Shown one piece after another: positions 17,072-25,200 of a stretch of DNA of 64,000 nt; positions within the stretch are counted from its first letter, which is position 1; each line of letters begins with the position of its first letter. The DNA lies in the NCBI RefSeq assembly GCF_008639165.1, contig NZ_CP029197.1, positions 5,460,001 through 5,524,000 on the forward strand, read 5' to 3'. The position numbers and the translations under genes are program-made. This DNA comes from Streptomyces venezuelae ATCC 10712. Its GTDB lineage: Bacteria > Actinomycetota > Actinomycetes > Streptomycetales > Streptomycetaceae. The notes beneath the pieces were generated by a model. It saw nothing but the letters and a program-made list of their open reading frames with translations, had not been told where the DNA came from and did not search any database.

Positions 17072-17964
17072 CAGTTCGTTCCCAGCGTCTCGGAGAGGGC
17101 CTGGGGCAGCCATGCGGTGGAATCGCGGAAGGTGAATCCGAGTTCTGTGGCGCGGGAGTTGTCCATGGCGTAGGAGCGGGCGAAGGAGAACGGCGAGACT
17201 TCGCCGACCTCGACCTTCTGGAATACGGTCCGGCCGCCCGCGAGGCGCTCGATCTCGGCGCAGATGTCGGCGGTGGTGAGGGCGCCGTGGGAATGCGCGT
17301 TGACCGGTCCGGTGAAGGAGTTCTCGGCCGCCCATGCCAGGAATGCGGCGATCTCCTCGACGTACACATAGGTGGCGGGGTGGTTCTCCGCCGGTACGGC
17401 GATCGGCTCGCCCGCCCGGATGCGGTCGGCGTAGTGGCCGATCCGGCCGGTGAAGTCGTCGGCGCCGCCGAGCACGTGGGCGACCCGGACCGCTGTGTAC
17501 GGGAAGGCGGGCGCGGCCGCGAAGACCGCCTCGGCCTGCCGCTTTCCCTCCCCGTAGTGCGTTTCGAGGAATTCGGGGTCGGCCCAGGGAAGGCCGGGGT
17601 CGACGGTGACGGTCCGCGGATCGACGGCGTCCTCCCGAAGCGGCGTGGCGGAATGCTGGAATTCGTAGATCTCCACCGTCGAGGTCATCACATAGCGGCG
17701 GGTGCGCGGTCCGAGAACGCGGCGCGCGATCGCGGCTTGCACGGGGGTGTAGCAGACCTGGTCGATCACCACGTCGAAGGTCCGGTCGCCCAGTGCGCTT
17801 TCCAGTGCGTTCTCGTCGTTCCGGTCGGCGATCAGATGGGTCACGCCTTCCGGAACGCCGGAGGAACCGCGGTTGAGCATCGTCACGTCGTGTCCGGATT
17901 CCAGCAGACGGAGTGTCAGCCGCTTTCCGAAATAGCGGTTTCCGCCGATGATCAGGATGTCCAT
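17071..17964 (-). CDS. NAD-dependent epimerase/dehydratase family protein
   Basis: The 297-residue product has a Rossmann start (ILIIGGNRYFGKRL) where the family glycine motif is GGxRxxG. It lacks a canonical YxxxK; Y-GEGKRQAEAVF (HYGEGKRQAEAV) supplies the Tyr/Lys-like pair. It resembles the extended SDR group of the plastid CSP41/isoflavone reductase-like proteins. The substrate is unknown. I start at ATG 17964 (MDILIIGG), because upstream codons do not belong to the fold. It is divergent from the Lrp/AsnC gene (44-bp gap), which is a likely regulator of this pair. Confidence 0.85.
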   Translation of the reverse strand: MDILIIGGNRYFGKRLTLRLLESGHDVTMLNRGSSGVPEGVTHLIADRNDENALESALGDRTFDVVIDQVCYTPVQAAIARRVLGPRTRRYVMTSTVEIYEFQHSATPLREDAVDPRTVTVDPGLPWADPEFLETHYGEGKRQAEAVFAAAPAFPYTAVRVAHVLGGADDFTGRIGHYADRIRAGEPIAVPAENHPATYVYVEEIAAFLAWAAENSFTGPVNAHSHGALTTADICAEIERLAGGRTVFQKVEVGEVSPFSFARSYAMDNSRATELGFTFRDSTAWLPQALSETLGTN

Positions 17965-18008
17965 GTCTCCAGTGTTACGTTGGGCGCTCGTCCGTTGAAG
18001 GGGGAGAC

Positions 18009-18542
18009 ATGGGAGTGTCGGTCGTCGCGCCGAAAGAACCACGGCCGTCGGGTCCTCGCGCCGACGAAACGTCGGTGGGCGCCTTCGACCCCATCGACCG
18101 GCAGATCCTGGACCTCCTCCAGACCGACGGCCGGATCAAGCTGAGCGAGCTGGGCCGCCGGGTCCGGCTGAGCCCCGCGGCGGTCACCGAGCGGGTGCGC
18201 CGGCTGGAGGCCTGCGGCGCGGTCACCGGTTACGGCGCCCATGTCTCCGCGGCCCGGCTCGGCTACGGCATCCGGGCCTTCATCCGGGTGAACCCGCACG
18301 GCGGCTACACGCTGAAGCATCCGAGGACGCTGGAGCTGACGGCGCGGCCCGAGGTCCTCGAGGTGCATCACGTGGTGGGCGAGGACTGCTGGATCCTCAA
18401 GGTGGCCGTCACGGACACCGTCCACCTCGAAGAGGTCCTGGAGCAGACCTCGGCCCTCGGCCGGACGACGACGTCGATCGTGCTCTCCTCCCCGGTGGAG
18501 CGGAAGCCGCTGCTGCCGCCCGGTGGGACGCCCTTGCCTTGA
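18009..18542 (+). CDS. Lrp/AsnC-family transcriptional regulator
   Basis: The 177-residue product has an N-terminal HTH (DRQILDLLQTDGRIKLSELG, then RVRLSPAAVTERVRRLEA) and a C-terminal RAM/AsnC ligand-binding domain (IRAFIRVNP to EVHHVVGEDCWILKVAVTD). These proteins respond to amino acids. It carries about 25 extra N-terminal residues. AGGGGGAG lies just upstream of ATG 18009. It is divergent from the epimerase-aldo/keto reductase pair, with only 44 bp between the two starts, so one bound regulator would cover both promoters. Confidence 0.93.
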   Translation: MGVSVVAPKEPRPSGPRADETSVGAFDPIDRQILDLLQTDGRIKLSELGRRVRLSPAAVTERVRRLEACGAVTGYGAHVSAARLGYGIRAFIRVNPHGGYTLKHPRTLELTARPEVLEVHHVVGEDCWILKVAVTDTVHLEEVLEQTSALGRTTTSIVLSSPVERKPLLPPGGTPLP

Positions 18543-18564
18543 CGTCGGCGTCAAGCCGTACGGT
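18535..18564 (+). promoter_or_regulatory. MerR-type promoter with central dyad
   Basis: CTTGACG-TCGG-CGTCAAG (18538-18555) is a perfect inverted repeat. It sits between TTGCCT (18535-18540, candidate -35) and TACGGT (18559-18564, candidate -10), an 18-nt spacer as in MerR-regulated promoters. The predicted transcription start coincides with the ATG at 18572, so the mRNA may be leaderless. The site overlaps the 3' end of the Lrp gene. Confidence 0.7.
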
Positions 18565-18571
18565 CGGGGAC

Positions 18572-19003
18572 ATGCGCATCGGAGAGCTGGCCGAGCGGGC
18601 CGGGACCACCACGCGGACCCTGCGGTACTACGAGTCCCGTGGTCTCCTGACCGCCCGGCGCACGGAGCAGGGCCACCGCACGTACGACGAGGCCGACCTG
18701 CGGCTCCTCCAGCAGATCAGGACCCTGCAGGACTTCGGGTTCGAGCTGGAGGAGACGCGGCCGTTCGTCGACTGTCTGCGCGCGGGGCATCCGGCCGGGG
18801 ACTCCTGTCCCGCGTCGATCGCCGTCTACCGGCGGAAGGTCGCTGAGCTGGACGGTCTGATCGAACAGCTCCGTGCGGTGCGCGCCCAGGTGGGCGCCCA
18901 GCTGCTGCGGGCCGAGGCGGAGCTGCCGCACGGCCCGGAGCCCCGGTGCGAGCTCGATGCGCAGTGGGAGACGGAGACGGAGACGGAGAGGGGACGGGAA
19001 TGA
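18572..19003 (+). CDS. MerR-family transcriptional regulator
   Basis: The 143-residue product has a MerR winged HTH (MRIGELAERAGTTTRTLRYY, then ESRGLLTARRTEQGHRTYDE) and a coiled-coil dimerisation helix (about 80-115). The C-terminal part has cysteines at DSCPASI and PRCELDAQW, so metal or redox sensing is possible. It starts at ATG 18572 directly downstream of a MerR-type dyad and overlaps the thioredoxin start (ATGA). The pairing with thioredoxin suggests a redox- or thiol-stress switch that controls its own operon. Confidence 0.92.
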   Translation: MRIGELAERAGTTTRTLRYYESRGLLTARRTEQGHRTYDEADLRLLQQIRTLQDFGFELEETRPFVDCLRAGHPAGDSCPASIAVYRRKVAELDGLIEQLRAVRAQVGAQLLRAEAELPHGPEPRCELDAQWETETETERGRE

Positions 19004-19338
19004 CGACGTACGCGGAGGGCGTGGCCGAGGTCACGGACGGGGACTTCGAGGCGGAGGTGCTGGGGTCCGGGCTGCCGGTCCTGGTGAAGTTCACCGCGGA
19101 GTGGTGCGGGCCGTGCCGTCAGCTGAAGCCGGTGCTCGGTGCGATCGCCGCGGAGGAGGCGGAGCGGCTCCGGGTCGTCGAGATCGACGTGGACCGCAAT
19201 CCGGAGACCACCCTGCGGTACGGGGTGCTGGCGACTCCGACGATGCTGGTGTTCCGGGCGGGGGAGCCGGTGAAGTCCCTGGTGGGCGCCCGGCCGAAGC
19301 GCCGTCTCCTGGAGGAGCTGGCGGACGTGCTGGGCTGA
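19000..19338 (+). CDS. Thioredoxin
   Basis: The 112-residue single-domain thioredoxin has active site WCGPC (Cys36, Cys39), the cis-proline segment YGVLATPTMLVF and the usual fold order. It reduces protein disulfides in the cytoplasm with thioredoxin reductase. The N-terminal MTTYAEGVAEVTDGDF and the ATGA overlap with the MerR gene fix the start at 19000. There is no signal peptide. It ends 33 bp before a strong terminator. Confidence 0.96.
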   Translation: MTTYAEGVAEVTDGDFEAEVLGSGLPVLVKFTAEWCGPCRQLKPVLGAIAAEEAERLRVVEIDVDRNPETTLRYGVLATPTMLVFRAGEPVKSLVGARPKRRLLEELADVLG

Positions 19339-19371
19339 CGGGCGGGGGGCCGGGACTTCCGCAGGGCATAC

Positions 19372-19410
19372 AGAAATGCCCCGACTACAATTGACAGTCG
19401 GGGCATTTCT
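19372..19410. terminator. 15-bp hairpin after the thioredoxin gene
   Basis: AGAAATGCCCCGACT (19372-19386) pairs perfectly with 19396-19410 around a 9-nt A+T-rich loop. It is well placed to end merR-trx transcription. Its loop and right arm contain the -35 box of the next promoter, so the same inverted repeat could also be an operator. Confidence 0.75.
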
Positions 19411-19421
19411 TCGCGTATATT
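19391..19421 (+). promoter_or_regulatory. Strong housekeeping-type promoter of the helicase gene
   Basis: TTGACA (19391-19396) is separated by 19 nt from TATATT (19416-19421), both close to consensus and rare in this G+C-rich DNA. The -35 box lies in the loop/right arm of the hairpin 19372-19410. The predicted leader is about 70 nt, ending with GGGAG before a TTG start. Confidence 0.65.
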
Positions 19422-19496
19422 GAGAGATTCCGTGTCCGGAGAATTCACGGGCACAGAGAAGTTCACTAAACGCACTGTATCGCGCCGGGAGTCGAA

Positions 19497-21740
19497 TTGT
19501 CAACCGAGGAATTTCGGAACGAGCAGCAATTCATCACCGATCTCTACGCACGACTCGACGATCTGCGGACCGAGGCCGAGGCGGCCGTCGAGCGTGCCCT
19601 GCGGACCCCCGGGGTCGGCAGCAACCAGGGCAGACTCGAACGGGACGTGCTGGTCGCCGAGCAGTCAGGACTGCTCTCCGCCCTCAACGCGGGAGAGAGC
19701 GGACTCTGTTTCGGGCGGCTCGTCTTCAAGGACGGACGCGACCACCACATCGGCCGGCTGGGCATCCGCGAGGACGACCCGAACCGCACCCCGCTCGTCG
19801 TCGACTGGCGCGCCGAGATCGCCCGCCCCTTCTACCTCGCCACCGGGTACGAGCCCATGGGCCTCTCCCGCCGCCGGCACATCAGCACCCTCGGCCGCAC
19901 CGTCACCGCGCTCCACGACGAGGTGCTCGACCTCGCCGACGCCACCCGCACCGGGCACGAGAGCCGCGACGCCGACGAGGTGCTGCTCGCCGCGCTCGAC
20001 GCGGCCCGCACCGGCCGGATGCACGACATCGTGCAGACCATCCAGGCCGAGCAGGACGCCATCATCCGCTCCCCGCACCGCGGAGTCCTCGTCGTCGAGG
20101 GCGGCCCCGGCACCGGCAAGACGGCCGTCGCCCTGCACCGGGCCGCCTACCTCCTCTACGCCCACCGCGAGCAGCTCGCCAAGCGGGCCGTCCTGATCGT
20201 CGGCCCCAACCCGGCCTTCCTCGGCTACATCGGCAACGTCCTGCCGTCCCTCGGCGAGACCGGCGTGCTCCTCGCCACCCCCGCCGAACTGTTCCCCGGC
20301 GTCCGCGCCACCGGCACCGACACCGCCCGCGCCGCCGCGGTGAAGGGCTCCGCCGCCATGGCGGACGCGCTCGCCGCCGCCGTACGGGACCGCCAGCAGG
20401 TCCCCGAGCGCGGCGAGCCGCTGATCGTCCCGCACGAGGACGGCGACCTGGTCATCGACTGGGACATGGCCCTGGAGGCCCGGCACAAGGCCCGCGAGAC
20501 CGCCCTCCCGCACAACCTGGCCCGCCCCTACTTCGTCTTCCGGATCCTCGACGCGCTCGCCGAGCAGCTCGCCGACCGGATCGGCGCCGACCCCTACGGC
20601 GGCCCCAACTTCCTCGGTCCCGACGACATCGCGCTGCTCGCCAAGGGCATCGCCGGCAACCCCGAGGTGTACGCGGCGATCGACACCCTCTGGCCCGCGC
20701 TCACCCCGCAGGACTTCCTCGCCGACTACCTGGCCGAGCCCACCCACCTCACCGACGAGGACGCCCGGGCGATCCGCCGCGACGGCGGAGCCTGGACCCC
20801 CGCCGACGTACCGCTGCTCGACGAGGCCGCCGAACTCCTCGGCGAGGACGACTCGGCCGCCCGCGCCGCCGAGGAGGCCGAACGACAGAAGCAGATCCAG
20901 TACGCGCAGGGCGTCCTCGACGTCTCCTACGCCTCGCGCACCTACGAGTTCGAGGACAAGGAGGAGCAGGACAAGGACGCCTCCGAGGTCCTCTCCGCCC
21001 ACGACATCATCGACGCCGAGCGCTTCGCCGAACGCCACGAGGAGGCCGACCACCGCACGGCCGCCGAGCGCGCCGCCGCCGACCGCACCTGGGCCTTCGG
21101 GCACATCATCGTCGACGAGGCGCAGGAGCTCTCCGCGATGGCGTGGCGGCTGCTCATGCGCCGCAGCCCCAGCCGCTCGATGACCCTGGTCGGAGACCCG
21201 GCCCAGACCGGCGATCCGGCCGGCGTCGGCGCCTGGGAGCGGATCCTCGCCCCGTACGTGGAGGACCGCTGGGAGCTGGTGCGGCTCGGCGTCAACTACC
21301 GGACGCCCGCCGAGATCATGGCGGTGGCGGCCGAGGTGCGACGGGCCGACGACCCCGGGTTCGAGCCGCCGAGCTCGGTGCGCTCCACCGGGGTGGAGCC
21401 CTGGGACCGGACGGTCGACGACCCGGTGAAGGAGGCCGCCGACGCGGTCGCGACCGAGCGCCGCGAGGAGGGCCGGATCGCCGTGATCGCGCCGCAGGAG
21501 CTGCACCCGGGTCTGGTCGCGGCCCTGCCCGACGCCGCCTACGGCCCGGCCCCCGACCTCACCCGGCCGGTGGTGCTGCTCGACCCCCGGCAGGCCAAGG
21601 GCCTGGAGTTCGACACCGTCCTGGTCGTCGACCCGGAGGGCATCGTCGCCGGCGCCGCGCACGGCACCAACGACCTGTACGTGGCGCTGACCCGGGCGAC
21701 CCAGCGGCTCGGGATCATCCGCTCCGCAGCCCGCAGGTGA
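19497..21740 (+). CDS. helR: HelR/HelD-like UvrD-family ATPase acting on RNA polymerase
   Basis: The 747-residue product has the superfamily 1 helicase core split by a large insertion: Walker A GGPGTGKT (about 201-208), Walker B IIVDEAQE (about 537-544), GDPAQTGDP, LGVNYRTP and C-terminal VALTRATQRLGI. The N-terminal coiled coil (about 3-60) and the acidic stretch YEFEDKEEQDKDASEV (about 481-497) correspond to the elements HelD/HelR push into the RNA polymerase secondary and primary channels. HelR proteins of Streptomyces recycle RNA polymerase and can displace rifamycins; HelR identity here rests on architecture. The start is TTG 19497 with GGGAG 5 nt upstream. Its 3' end overlaps the convergent AfsA-like gene by 26 bp. 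Confidence 0.88.
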   Translation: MSTEEFRNEQQFITDLYARLDDLRTEAEAAVERALRTPGVGSNQGRLERDVLVAEQSGLLSALNAGESGLCFGRLVFKDGRDHHIGRLGIREDDPNRTPLVVDWRAEIARPFYLATGYEPMGLSRRRHISTLGRTVTALHDEVLDLADATRTGHESRDADEVLLAALDAARTGRMHDIVQTIQAEQDAIIRSPHRGVLVVEGGPGTGKTAVALHRAAYLLYAHREQLAKRAVLIVGPNPAFLGYIGNVLPSLGETGVLLATPAELFPGVRATGTDTARAAAVKGSAAMADALAAAVRDRQQVPERGEPLIVPHEDGDLVIDWDMALEARHKARETALPHNLARPYFVFRILDALAEQLADRIGADPYGGPNFLGPDDIALLAKGIAGNPEVYAAIDTLWPALTPQDFLADYLAEPTHLTDEDARAIRRDGGAWTPADVPLLDEAAELLGEDDSAARAAEEAERQKQIQYAQGVLDVSYASRTYEFEDKEEQDKDASEVLSAHDIIDAERFAERHEEADHRTAAERAAADRTWAFGHIIVDEAQELSAMAWRLLMRRSPSRSMTLVGDPAQTGDPAGVGAWERILAPYVEDRWELVRLGVNYRTPAEIMAVAAEVRRADDPGFEPPSSVRSTGVEPWDRTVDDPVKEAADAVATERREEGRIAVIAPQELHPGLVAALPDAAYGPAPDLTRPVVLLDPRQAKGLEFDTVLVVDPEGIVAGAAHGTNDLYVALTRATQRLGIIRSAARR

Positions 21741-22605
21741 AGAGCCGTGCGCCGTCCTGATACCCGGTGACCTCGAACTCCCCGGCCGCGCGCCCGGATT
21801 CCACTCGGAGCAGGCAGGGGCCGCCGTCGAACTCGGCGTACCGGTCGAAGACGATCCGCAGGGCCGACGGCAGACAGGGGCGGGGCCAGGCGGCGGCGGA
21901 GGCGGCCTGCCGGGCCGCCTCCAGGAAGAGCATTCCCGGTATGTGGTCGTTGGGGCGCTGGAAGAGCTGGGGGTGGCCGGTGTCGACCACCAGCTTCCAC
22001 ACCCCCTCCCGCCCGCCGGGGGCGAGGAGGACGTCCTCGGTCCTGGCCCGGCCGGTGAGCGGTGCGGGCGCCCGCCGGACCCGGGGCCCGGGGCGTACGG
22101 CGCCGGCCTCGACATGCCCGCCGCGCAGTCTGCGGTAGGCGGCGGGGCCGACGAAGCGGGCGCGGGCGCCGCCGGTCGCGACCGCGCGCGCCCCGCGCCG
22201 TACGATCCAGTCCACCCGGGTGTCGGACAACTGGTCGCCGCGCCGGAGGAGTTCGGCGAAGCGGACCTCTATGTCCGCCCCCTCGCCGGTGACGGTGAGG
22301 CCCGCCGGGTCACAGGCGAGGGAGATCTCGCCCAGCAGGATGTGCCGGGACAGCGGCAGTCCGTGGGCGTCGTGGAGCAGGGCCATCGTGGACTGCCGCA
22401 GCGTCTCGACCAGCAGCAGCGGGTCGTGGCACCGTTCCGCGCCCCGGCGGACCGGGGTGAAGAACGGGTGGTCGGCGGGCCAGGCGGCCCGCACCGCGAA
22501 GCGGTCCTTCCCGTCGAGCGGCCGCCACTCGACGGGGAAGGTGTCCTCGCTGCGCACCCGGTGGCAGAGCTCCGGGGACAGGCGTCGTTCCACGGTGTCC
22601 CGCAT
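21715..22605 (-). CDS. AfsA/ScbA-like hotdog protein
   Basis: The product (296 residues from ATG 22605) has two AfsA-type hotdog repeats. The first carries DPLLLVETLRQSTMALLHD and HILLGEISL; the second carries PNDHIPGMLFLEAARQAA, the family signature. AfsA/ScbA enzymes condense a beta-ketoacyl chain with dihydroxyacetone phosphate in gamma-butyrolactone signal synthesis. No butyrolactone receptor or reductase gene is adjacent, so it is an orphan. GGGGA lies before ATG 22605 and the length fits AfsA (about 300); a GTG at 22710 would add 35 residues. It reads in the same direction as the upstream glgB and overlaps the convergent helR by 26 bp. Confidence 0.85.
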   Translation of the reverse strand: MRDTVERRLSPELCHRVRSEDTFPVEWRPLDGKDRFAVRAAWPADHPFFTPVRRGAERCHDPLLLVETLRQSTMALLHDAHGLPLSRHILLGEISLACDPAGLTVTGEGADIEVRFAELLRRGDQLSDTRVDWIVRRGARAVATGGARARFVGPAAYRRLRGGHVEAGAVRPGPRVRRAPAPLTGRARTEDVLLAPGGREGVWKLVVDTGHPQLFQRPNDHIPGMLFLEAARQAASAAAWPRPCLPSALRIVFDRYAEFDGGPCLLRVESGRAAGEFEVTGYQDGARLFTCGLRSG

Positions 22606-22748
22606 GATGTCCCCGCCCGTCCGGCCCGTCGGCTTGGTGTGGAGAGCGAAGATATCCGAACGGTGCGCGGGCTGCCCGAACAGGTGAACGGTGAACTGAT
22701 TCGGCGTCACTTATCGGACAGGTAAAGACCTTTATCGAGCCTCGGGGC

Positions 22749-25061
22749 TCACGCGGGCCGCAGCCAGACCGTCGCGAGCGGCGGCAGCGTCATCCGGATG
22801 CTGGCCGAACGCCCGTGGTGCGGCACCGACTCCGTCTTCAGCGGATCGCGCCCCACCACGTCCCCGCCGCCGTACCGGCCGGCGTCCGTGTTCAGCACCT
22901 CCGCCCAGGCGACCACCTGGTCCGGCACGCCGAGCCGGTAGTCGTGCCGGACGACCGGCGAGAAGTTCGAGACGGCGAGCAGCGGCGAGCCGAAGGCGTC
23001 GAAGCGCAGGAACGCGAAGACGTTGTCCTCCGCCGCGTCCCCCACCACCCACTGGAACCCCTCCGGGGCGGTGTCCCGCTCCCAGAGCGAGGGCGTCGCC
23101 GCGTAGACCGTGTTCAGGTCCCGGACGAGATCCCGCACGCCCCGGTGGTCCGGCTCCGCGCCGTACGCCGGGTCCAGCAGCCACCAGTCCGGCCCGTGGT
23201 CCGCCGACCACTCCGCGCCCTGCGCGAACTCCTGCCCCATGTAGAGCAGTTGCTTGCCCGGATGGGCCCACATGAAGCCCAGGTAGGCGCGGTGGTTGGC
23301 CCGCTGCTGCCACCAGTCGCCCGGCATCTTCGACACCAGGGACCGCTTGCCGTGCACGACCTCGTCGTGGGAGATCGGCAGGATGTAGTTCTCGCTGTAC
23401 GCGTACACCATCGAGAAGGTCATCTCGTGGTGGTGGTACTTCCGGTGCACCGGCTCCTTCTGCATGTACTCCAGCGAGTCGTGCATCCAGCCCATGTTCC
23501 ACTTCATGCCGAAGCCCAGACCACCGAAGCCGCCCGCTCCCACCTGGTCGGTCGGCCGCGTCACCCCGTCCCAGGCGGTCGACTCCTCGGCGAAGGTGAC
23601 GACGCCGGGGCAGCGGCGGTAGACGGTGGCGTTCATCTCCTGGAGGAAGCGCACCGCGTCCAGGTTCTCCCGACCGCCGAACTCGTTCGGCAGCCACTCG
23701 CCGTGCTCCCGCGAGTAGTCGAGGTAGAGCATCGAGGCCACCGCGTCCACCCGCAGACCGTCGATGTGGAACTCCTGGCACCAGTACACCGCGTTGGCCA
23801 CCAGGAAGTTCCGCACCTCCTTGCGGCCGTAGTCGAACTCCAGGGTGCCCCAGTCGGGATGGTGCGAGCGGCGCGGGTCCTCGTGCTCGTACAGCGGGCG
23901 CCCGTCGAACTCGGCCAGCGCCCAGTCGTCCTTCGGGAAGTGCGCCGGCACCCAGTCCATCAGGACGCCGATCCCCGCCCGGTGCAGCGCGTCCACCAGG
24001 AAGCGGAAGTCGTCGGGGGTGCCCATGCGGGCCGTCGGCGCGTAGAAGCCGGTGACCTGGTAGCCCCAGGAGCCGCCGAAGGGGTGCTCGGTGACCGGCA
24101 TCAGCTCCACGTGCGTGAAGCCGAGGTCGCGGACGTACGCGGGGAGCTGCTCGGCGAGCTGACGGTAGGTCAGTCCGGGGCGCCAGGAGGGCAGGTGGAC
24201 CTCGTAGACGGAGATCGGCGCCTCGTGCGGCGGGCGGTCCCCGCGCCGCCGCATCCACTCCGCGTCGTCCCACGTGTAGTGCGAGGCGGTGACGATCGAC
24301 GCGGTGTTCGGCGGGCATTCCGTGCGGCGGGCCATCGGGTCCGCGCGGACCGTGTGCGTGCCGTCGGGCCGGGTGATGTCGTACTTGTAGAGCGCGCCCT
24401 CGCCGATGCCCGGCACGAACAGCTCCCACACGCCCGTCGAACCCAGCGAGCGCATCGGCAGGCCCGTGCCGTCCCAGTGCGTGAAGTCACCGGTGACCCG
24501 GACGCCGCGGGCGTTCGGCGCCCAGACCGCGAAGCGGGTGCCGGTGACGCCGTCGTGCGTCATGACGTGCGAGCCGAGCGCCGTCCACAGCTCCTCGTGC
24601 CGGCCCTCGCCGATCAGGTGCAGGTCGAGGTCGCCGAGCGACGGCAGGAAGCGGTACGGGTCGTGGAGGGCGAGCTCGTCGGAGGCGTCGTCGCCGTACC
24701 GCACGCGCAGCTCGTACGCCGGGACCTTGCGCAGGAGGGGGAGCAGCCCGGAGAAGATCCCGTCGCCCTCGTGGCGGAGCGGGACCCGCTTGCCCTTGGT
24801 GACGACCGTCACCTCCTTCGCCCACGGGCGCAGCACCCGGACCGCGACGCCGCCCCGGACCGGATGCGCGCCGAGCACCCCGTGCGGATCGTGGTGCTCC
24901 CCGGCGAGCAGCCGGGCCCGGTCGCCCGGATCGATCGGTGGCGCGGTCCTGGGCGCCTTCGGGGCCTTGGGCGCCCGGGGCTTCGTGGTGGCCTTCTCGG
25001 CCTGCGCGGCCTTGGGGGCCTTGCTGCTGCGGGCCGTCTTGCCTACGGGGCGGGCGGTCAC
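22749..25061 (-). CDS. glgB: 1,4-alpha-glucan branching enzyme (GH13)
   Basis: This enzyme adds alpha-1,6 branches to the linear glucan made by GlgE. The 770-residue product has a Lys/Ala/Pro-rich tail (1-40), two N-terminal beta-sandwich modules (about 45-240, with LLAGEHHDPHGVLGAHP), the GH13 barrel with GLRVDAVASMLY (nucleophile Asp near 439), FAEEST (acid Glu) and ISHDEVVHGK, and a C-terminal beta domain. The GTG at 25061 has AGGAGG 7 nt upstream. It is the last gene of the glgE-treS-mak-glgB unit, 139 bp after mak. Confidence 0.96.
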   Translation of the reverse strand: MTARPVGKTARSSKAPKAAQAEKATTKPRAPKAPKAPRTAPPIDPGDRARLLAGEHHDPHGVLGAHPVRGGVAVRVLRPWAKEVTVVTKGKRVPLRHEGDGIFSGLLPLLRKVPAYELRVRYGDDASDELALHDPYRFLPSLGDLDLHLIGEGRHEELWTALGSHVMTHDGVTGTRFAVWAPNARGVRVTGDFTHWDGTGLPMRSLGSTGVWELFVPGIGEGALYKYDITRPDGTHTVRADPMARRTECPPNTASIVTASHYTWDDAEWMRRRGDRPPHEAPISVYEVHLPSWRPGLTYRQLAEQLPAYVRDLGFTHVELMPVTEHPFGGSWGYQVTGFYAPTARMGTPDDFRFLVDALHRAGIGVLMDWVPAHFPKDDWALAEFDGRPLYEHEDPRRSHHPDWGTLEFDYGRKEVRNFLVANAVYWCQEFHIDGLRVDAVASMLYLDYSREHGEWLPNEFGGRENLDAVRFLQEMNATVYRRCPGVVTFAEESTAWDGVTRPTDQVGAGGFGGLGFGMKWNMGWMHDSLEYMQKEPVHRKYHHHEMTFSMVYAYSENYILPISHDEVVHGKRSLVSKMPGDWWQQRANHRAYLGFMWAHPGKQLLYMGQEFAQGAEWSADHGPDWWLLDPAYGAEPDHRGVRDLVRDLNTVYAATPSLWERDTAPEGFQWVVGDAAEDNVFAFLRFDAFGSPLLAVSNFSPVVRHDYRLGVPDQVVAWAEVLNTDAGRYGGGDVVGRDPLKTESVPHHGRSASIRMTLPPLATVWLRPA

Positions 25062-25200
25062 CGGGGTGCCTCCTGGGGGTACGGGGGTATGTGTGGCCAA
25101 CGGTGCGAAAAGCACCCGAGAAACTCGGCCGAACGGGGGTTCCCCCCGGTCCGGACCCTCCGCCCGGCTGGGCGGAGGAGCCTGGGGCGGGGGGTGGTGG

